NCBI GenBank assembly: GCA_903927685.1
Contig: CAIYOB010000444.1
Coordinates: 1-8,417 of the forward strand
DNA length: 8,417 nt
DNA from: an uncultured Planctomycetaceae bacterium
Lineage (GTDB): Bacteria > Planctomycetota > Planctomycetia > Pirellulales > Pirellulaceae
Reading direction: 5' to 3'
The position numbers and the translations under genes were made by a program. Below, piece by piece: positions 6,449 through 8,417 of the stretch. Below the pieces are notes generated by a model. That model was not told the origin of the DNA, did no database searches, and saw only the letters and a list, made by a program, of their open reading frames with translations. The stretch's first letter is position 1; the number at the start of each line of letters is the position of its first letter.

Positions 6449-6868
6449 TTGAGACCGTTGCAGTTGTCGAGGATCAGAGGGTGGGGGCTGCTCGCTTGGG
6501 CGACGCTGATTCTGCCCGCCGCCGCCGCAGAGGGACCGGCAGCCGCGTCCGAGCACGCCGGTGGCCCGGTCTCGATGGATTTCATGTCCATGCTGTTCGT
6601 GTTCATGCTCGCGACGTTCATCGGCGTGGGCGTCATCGGGCGGGTATCGCGGTTGCTCCATACCCCGCTGATGTCCCTCACCAACGCGATCTCCGCGATC
6701 TCGGTGGTGGGAGCCATCATCGTCGCCGGCGGAGAGCACTATCCCATGGCCATTCGGGTGATGGGCGCCGTGGCCCTGTTTGCGTCGATGACCAACATTA
6801 TTAGCGGCTTCTTGATCACCGACCGGATGCTCAAGATGTTCAAGACGCGCCAGGGAGGCAAGGCATGA
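6449..6868 (+). CDS. pntAB: NAD(P) transhydrogenase subunit alpha, part 2 (membrane domain)
   Basis: This 139-residue membrane subunit helps form the proton channel with PntB. It has three core helices, at about 45-65, 74-93 and 102-123. LHTPLMSLTNAIS (69-81) and GFLITDRMLKMF (119-130) are family hallmarks. Translation starts at TTG 6449, supported by AAGGAG seven bases upstream. The first 30 residues (MRPLQLSRIRG, then WGLLAWATLILPAAAA) look like a cleavable signal peptide with an Ala-rich cut site. Known three-helix PntAB proteins place the N-terminus outside, so a cleaved leader would fit that topology. Compared with the roughly 100-residue Thermus-type subunit, nearly all the extra length is this leader and a short Ala/Glu/Gly-rich linker. 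The stop codon overlaps the pntB start (ATGA at 6865-6868), implying translational coupling. Confidence 0.94.
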   Translation: MRPLQLSRIRGWGLLAWATLILPAAAAEGPAAASEHAGGPVSMDFMSMLFVFMLATFIGVGVIGRVSRLLHTPLMSLTNAISAISVVGAIIVAGGEHYPMAIRVMGAVALFASMTNIISGFLITDRMLKMFKTRQGGKA

Positions 6869-8274
6869 ACACGCTCATTCAACTTGCCTATCTGCTGGCC
6901 ACGGCCCTGTTCATTTTCTCGCTGCACTGGATGAGCGACCCGAAGACGGCGCGGCGGGGGATCTTTGCGGGCGTCGCGGCGATGGTCGTGGCGGTGGTCG
7001 CCACCTGGGCCGGGCCCGGGGTGAGCGAGCATTGGTGGATCATTGTACCCATCCTGCCCGCGGCGGTCCTCGGGGTCTGGCTGTCGCGCGTGCCGCTGAC
7101 CGCCGTGCCGCAGCGAACCGCGCTGTCGCACGCCTTTGGCGGTCTGGCCGCCGGACTGGTCGGCACCGCCAAGTACTTCTACTGGTTTGGCGAGGAGGGC
7201 TCGCCCAACCTGACCGCCTTTCGCATGACGGCGATCATCGCGGAGATCATCCTCGGCTACCTGACGTTCACCGGCAGTCTGATCGCCGCCGGCAAGCTGC
7301 AGGAACTGAAGTGGATCCCGCAACGCCCCTGGTTGTACCGCGGTCAGAACGTGGTCAATCTGTCGGCGTTCGCGCTGGCTGTGGTGCTGGGGATCGTGCT
7401 GATTATGGTCCCGGATCGCAGTTGGTCGCCCGTCCTGTTCTGCCTGATCGTCTTGCTGGCCCTGAATTTCGGCTGGATGCTTGTCATGCCGATCGGCGGG
7501 GCGGACATGCCCACGGTGATTTCGATCCTGAATGCCTATGCCGGGCTGTCGGCGGTGGCGATGGGCTTTGTGTTGGACAACAAGCTGCTGGTCACGGCCG
7601 GGGCCCTGGACGGTTCCTCGGGCTTGATACTGTCGATCATCATGTGCAAGGCCATGAACCGCTCGTTCGCCAACGTGCTGTTCGGAGCCTTCGGACAGGT
7701 CCAGCAGGCCGGGGGCGAGGCCGAGCAGCGGACCGCCAAGAGCGAGACGGCCGAGGGAGCCGCCCAGATGATGGAGCAGGCCAACCTCGTGGTGATCATC
7801 CCGGGCTATGGGATGGCCGTGGCCCAGGCGCAGCACCGGGTGCGCGAGTTGTACGACGAACTCACCAAACGCGGAATCGACGTCCGGTTCGCGATCCATC
7901 CCGTCGCCGGCCGCATGCCGGGCCACATGAACGTCCTGTTGGCGGAAGCCGAGATTCCCTACGATCGGCTGGTCGATATGGACGACATCAACCGCGATCT
8001 GCCCCAGGCCGACGTGGCGTTGGTGATCGGCGCGAATGACGTGGTGAACCCGGCGGCCCGGACCGACAAGAACAGTCCGATCTACGGCATGCCGATCATC
8101 CATGCCGACAAAGCCCGCACGTGTTACTGCATCAAGCGTTCGATGAACCCCGGCTTCGCGGGCATCGAGAACGCGCTGTACTTTGCCGACCACACGTACA
8201 TGCTGTTCGGTGACGCCAAGCACGTCGTCGGCGAGTTGGCCAAGCAACTCACTGGCCAGTCGGGAATGCACTAG
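6865..8274 (+). CDS. pntB: NAD(P) transhydrogenase subunit beta (membrane domain II and NADP(H)-binding domain III)
   Basis: The 469-residue beta subunit carries most of the proton path and the NADP(H) site; with PntAA and PntAB it makes NADPH from NADH using the proton gradient. Residues 1-275 are hydrophobic with about eight or nine helices. They include VPQRTALSHAFGGLAA (81-96), whose His89 lies where the proton-path histidine is expected, then GYLTFTGSLIAAGKLQ (131-146) and GGADMP (211-216) with Asp214. IMCKAMNRSF (259-268) ends the membrane part. A hydrophilic linker (about 278-305) joins domain III, where GYGMAVAQA (314-322), HPVAGRMPGHMNVLLAEA (345-362), GANDVVNPAA (389-398) and KRSMN (424-428) form the NADP site. 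The length is normal (E. coli has 462). GGGAGG (6853-6858) lies six bases before the ATG, inside the end of pntAB. No terminator follows; the gene ends 16 bases from a convergent gene. Confidence 0.97.
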   Translation: MNTLIQLAYLLATALFIFSLHWMSDPKTARRGIFAGVAAMVVAVVATWAGPGVSEHWWIIVPILPAAVLGVWLSRVPLTAVPQRTALSHAFGGLAAGLVGTAKYFYWFGEEGSPNLTAFRMTAIIAEIILGYLTFTGSLIAAGKLQELKWIPQRPWLYRGQNVVNLSAFALAVVLGIVLIMVPDRSWSPVLFCLIVLLALNFGWMLVMPIGGADMPTVISILNAYAGLSAVAMGFVLDNKLLVTAGALDGSSGLILSIIMCKAMNRSFANVLFGAFGQVQQAGGEAEQRTAKSETAEGAAQMMEQANLVVIIPGYGMAVAQAQHRVRELYDELTKRGIDVRFAIHPVAGRMPGHMNVLLAEAEIPYDRLVDMDDINRDLPQADVALVIGANDVVNPAARTDKNSPIYGMPIIHADKARTCYCIKRSMNPGFAGIENALYFADHTYMLFGDAKHVVGELAKQLTGQSGMH

Positions 8275-8290
8275 CCGCCAAGTCGGCAAC

Positions 8291-8417
8291 TCAGCGGCGG
8301 AACCAGGCGGAGAGACCGGACCGGGATTGGGCGGCCTGATGTGCGGCCCAGTCCCGGGCCGAGGCTTCCAGCAGGCTGCGGATCTGGTCCGGCAGGCGGG
8401 AAATCGCGTCGGCGATC
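8291..8417 (-). CDS. Partial gene (3' end): unidentified protein, last 41 residues
   Basis: On the minus strand a frame is open from the right edge to a TGA at 8293-8291, giving 41 residues that end in SGLSAWFRR. The segment is hydrophilic and helix-prone (RLPDQIRSLLEASARDWAAHQAA), with regular GC-rich third positions. Together with the tail-to-tail position after pntB, this makes a real C-terminus likely. It is too short to name a family. The gap to the pntB stop is only 16 bases and has no T-rich terminator. Confidence 0.6.
   Translation of the reverse strand, partial: IADAISRLPDQIRSLLEASARDWAAHQAAQSRSGLSAWFRR

Noticed and set aside
6739..8289. Minus-strand frame of 516 codons opposite pntB
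   Set aside because: A shadow of the strongly conserved pntB on the other strand, with His/Arg/Asp/Gln-rich composition. Despite its length it has no domain signal.
8275..8300. CCGCC/GGCGG inverted repeat between pntB and the convergent gene as a terminator
   Set aside because: Five base pairs, a long loop and no T-run on either side.

Overview
The window is GC-rich bacterial DNA that is almost fully coded. It carries a large proton-pumping pyrophosphatase, a three-gene proton-translocating transhydrogenase operon, a sugar-nucleotide/flavonol-reductase-like dehydrogenase, and two genes cut by the window edges. The best guess for the host is a planctomycete or a close relative. This rests on the unusually long membrane pyrophosphatase with a leader peptide, the split pntAA/pntAB/pntB layout, a TTG start, the high GC content and the style of the leftmost protein. 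It is an inference from style, not from a phylogenetic marker.

Layout, left to right. (1) Bases 1-1016, minus strand: the first 338 codons of a gene that runs off the left edge. It looks like a beta-sandwich sugar-binding-like domain followed by an alpha/beta amidotransferase-like domain, of the kind seen in large predicted glycosidase-related proteins. (2) Bases 1017-1185: a divergent intergenic region with two abutting palindromes and a weak promoter candidate. (3) Bases 1186-2247, plus strand: an extended short-chain dehydrogenase with an intact nucleotide-binding motif and catalytic YxxxK. (4) Bases 2248-2414: a leader region with a good -10 box. (5) Bases 2415-5009, plus strand: hppA, an 864-residue membrane pyrophosphatase carrying the lysine signature of the potassium-independent class. 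(6) Bases 5010-5226: a strong intrinsic terminator, then an inverted repeat overlapping a promoter candidate. (7) Bases 5227-8274, plus strand: pntAA, pntAB, pntB. (8) Bases 8291-8417, minus strand: the last 41 codons of an unidentified gene converging on pntB.

How it works together: the pyrophosphatase turns the energy of pyrophosphate hydrolysis into a proton gradient. The transhydrogenase spends a proton gradient to make NADPH from NADH and NADP+. The two are adjacent and co-directional, but a clear terminator and a separate promoter candidate lie between them, so they form a neighbourhood and not a single operon. The dehydrogenase upstream is a possible NADPH consumer, but no sequence evidence links it to the pumps.

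I found no clearly undescribed system. The most interesting points are structural. The pyrophosphatase has a leader and an apparent extra C-terminal membrane helix. PntAB also carries a signal-peptide-like leader, read from a TTG codon. The leftmost partial gene is not recognisable to a named family. I saw no RNA genes, insertion sequences or CRISPR arrays.
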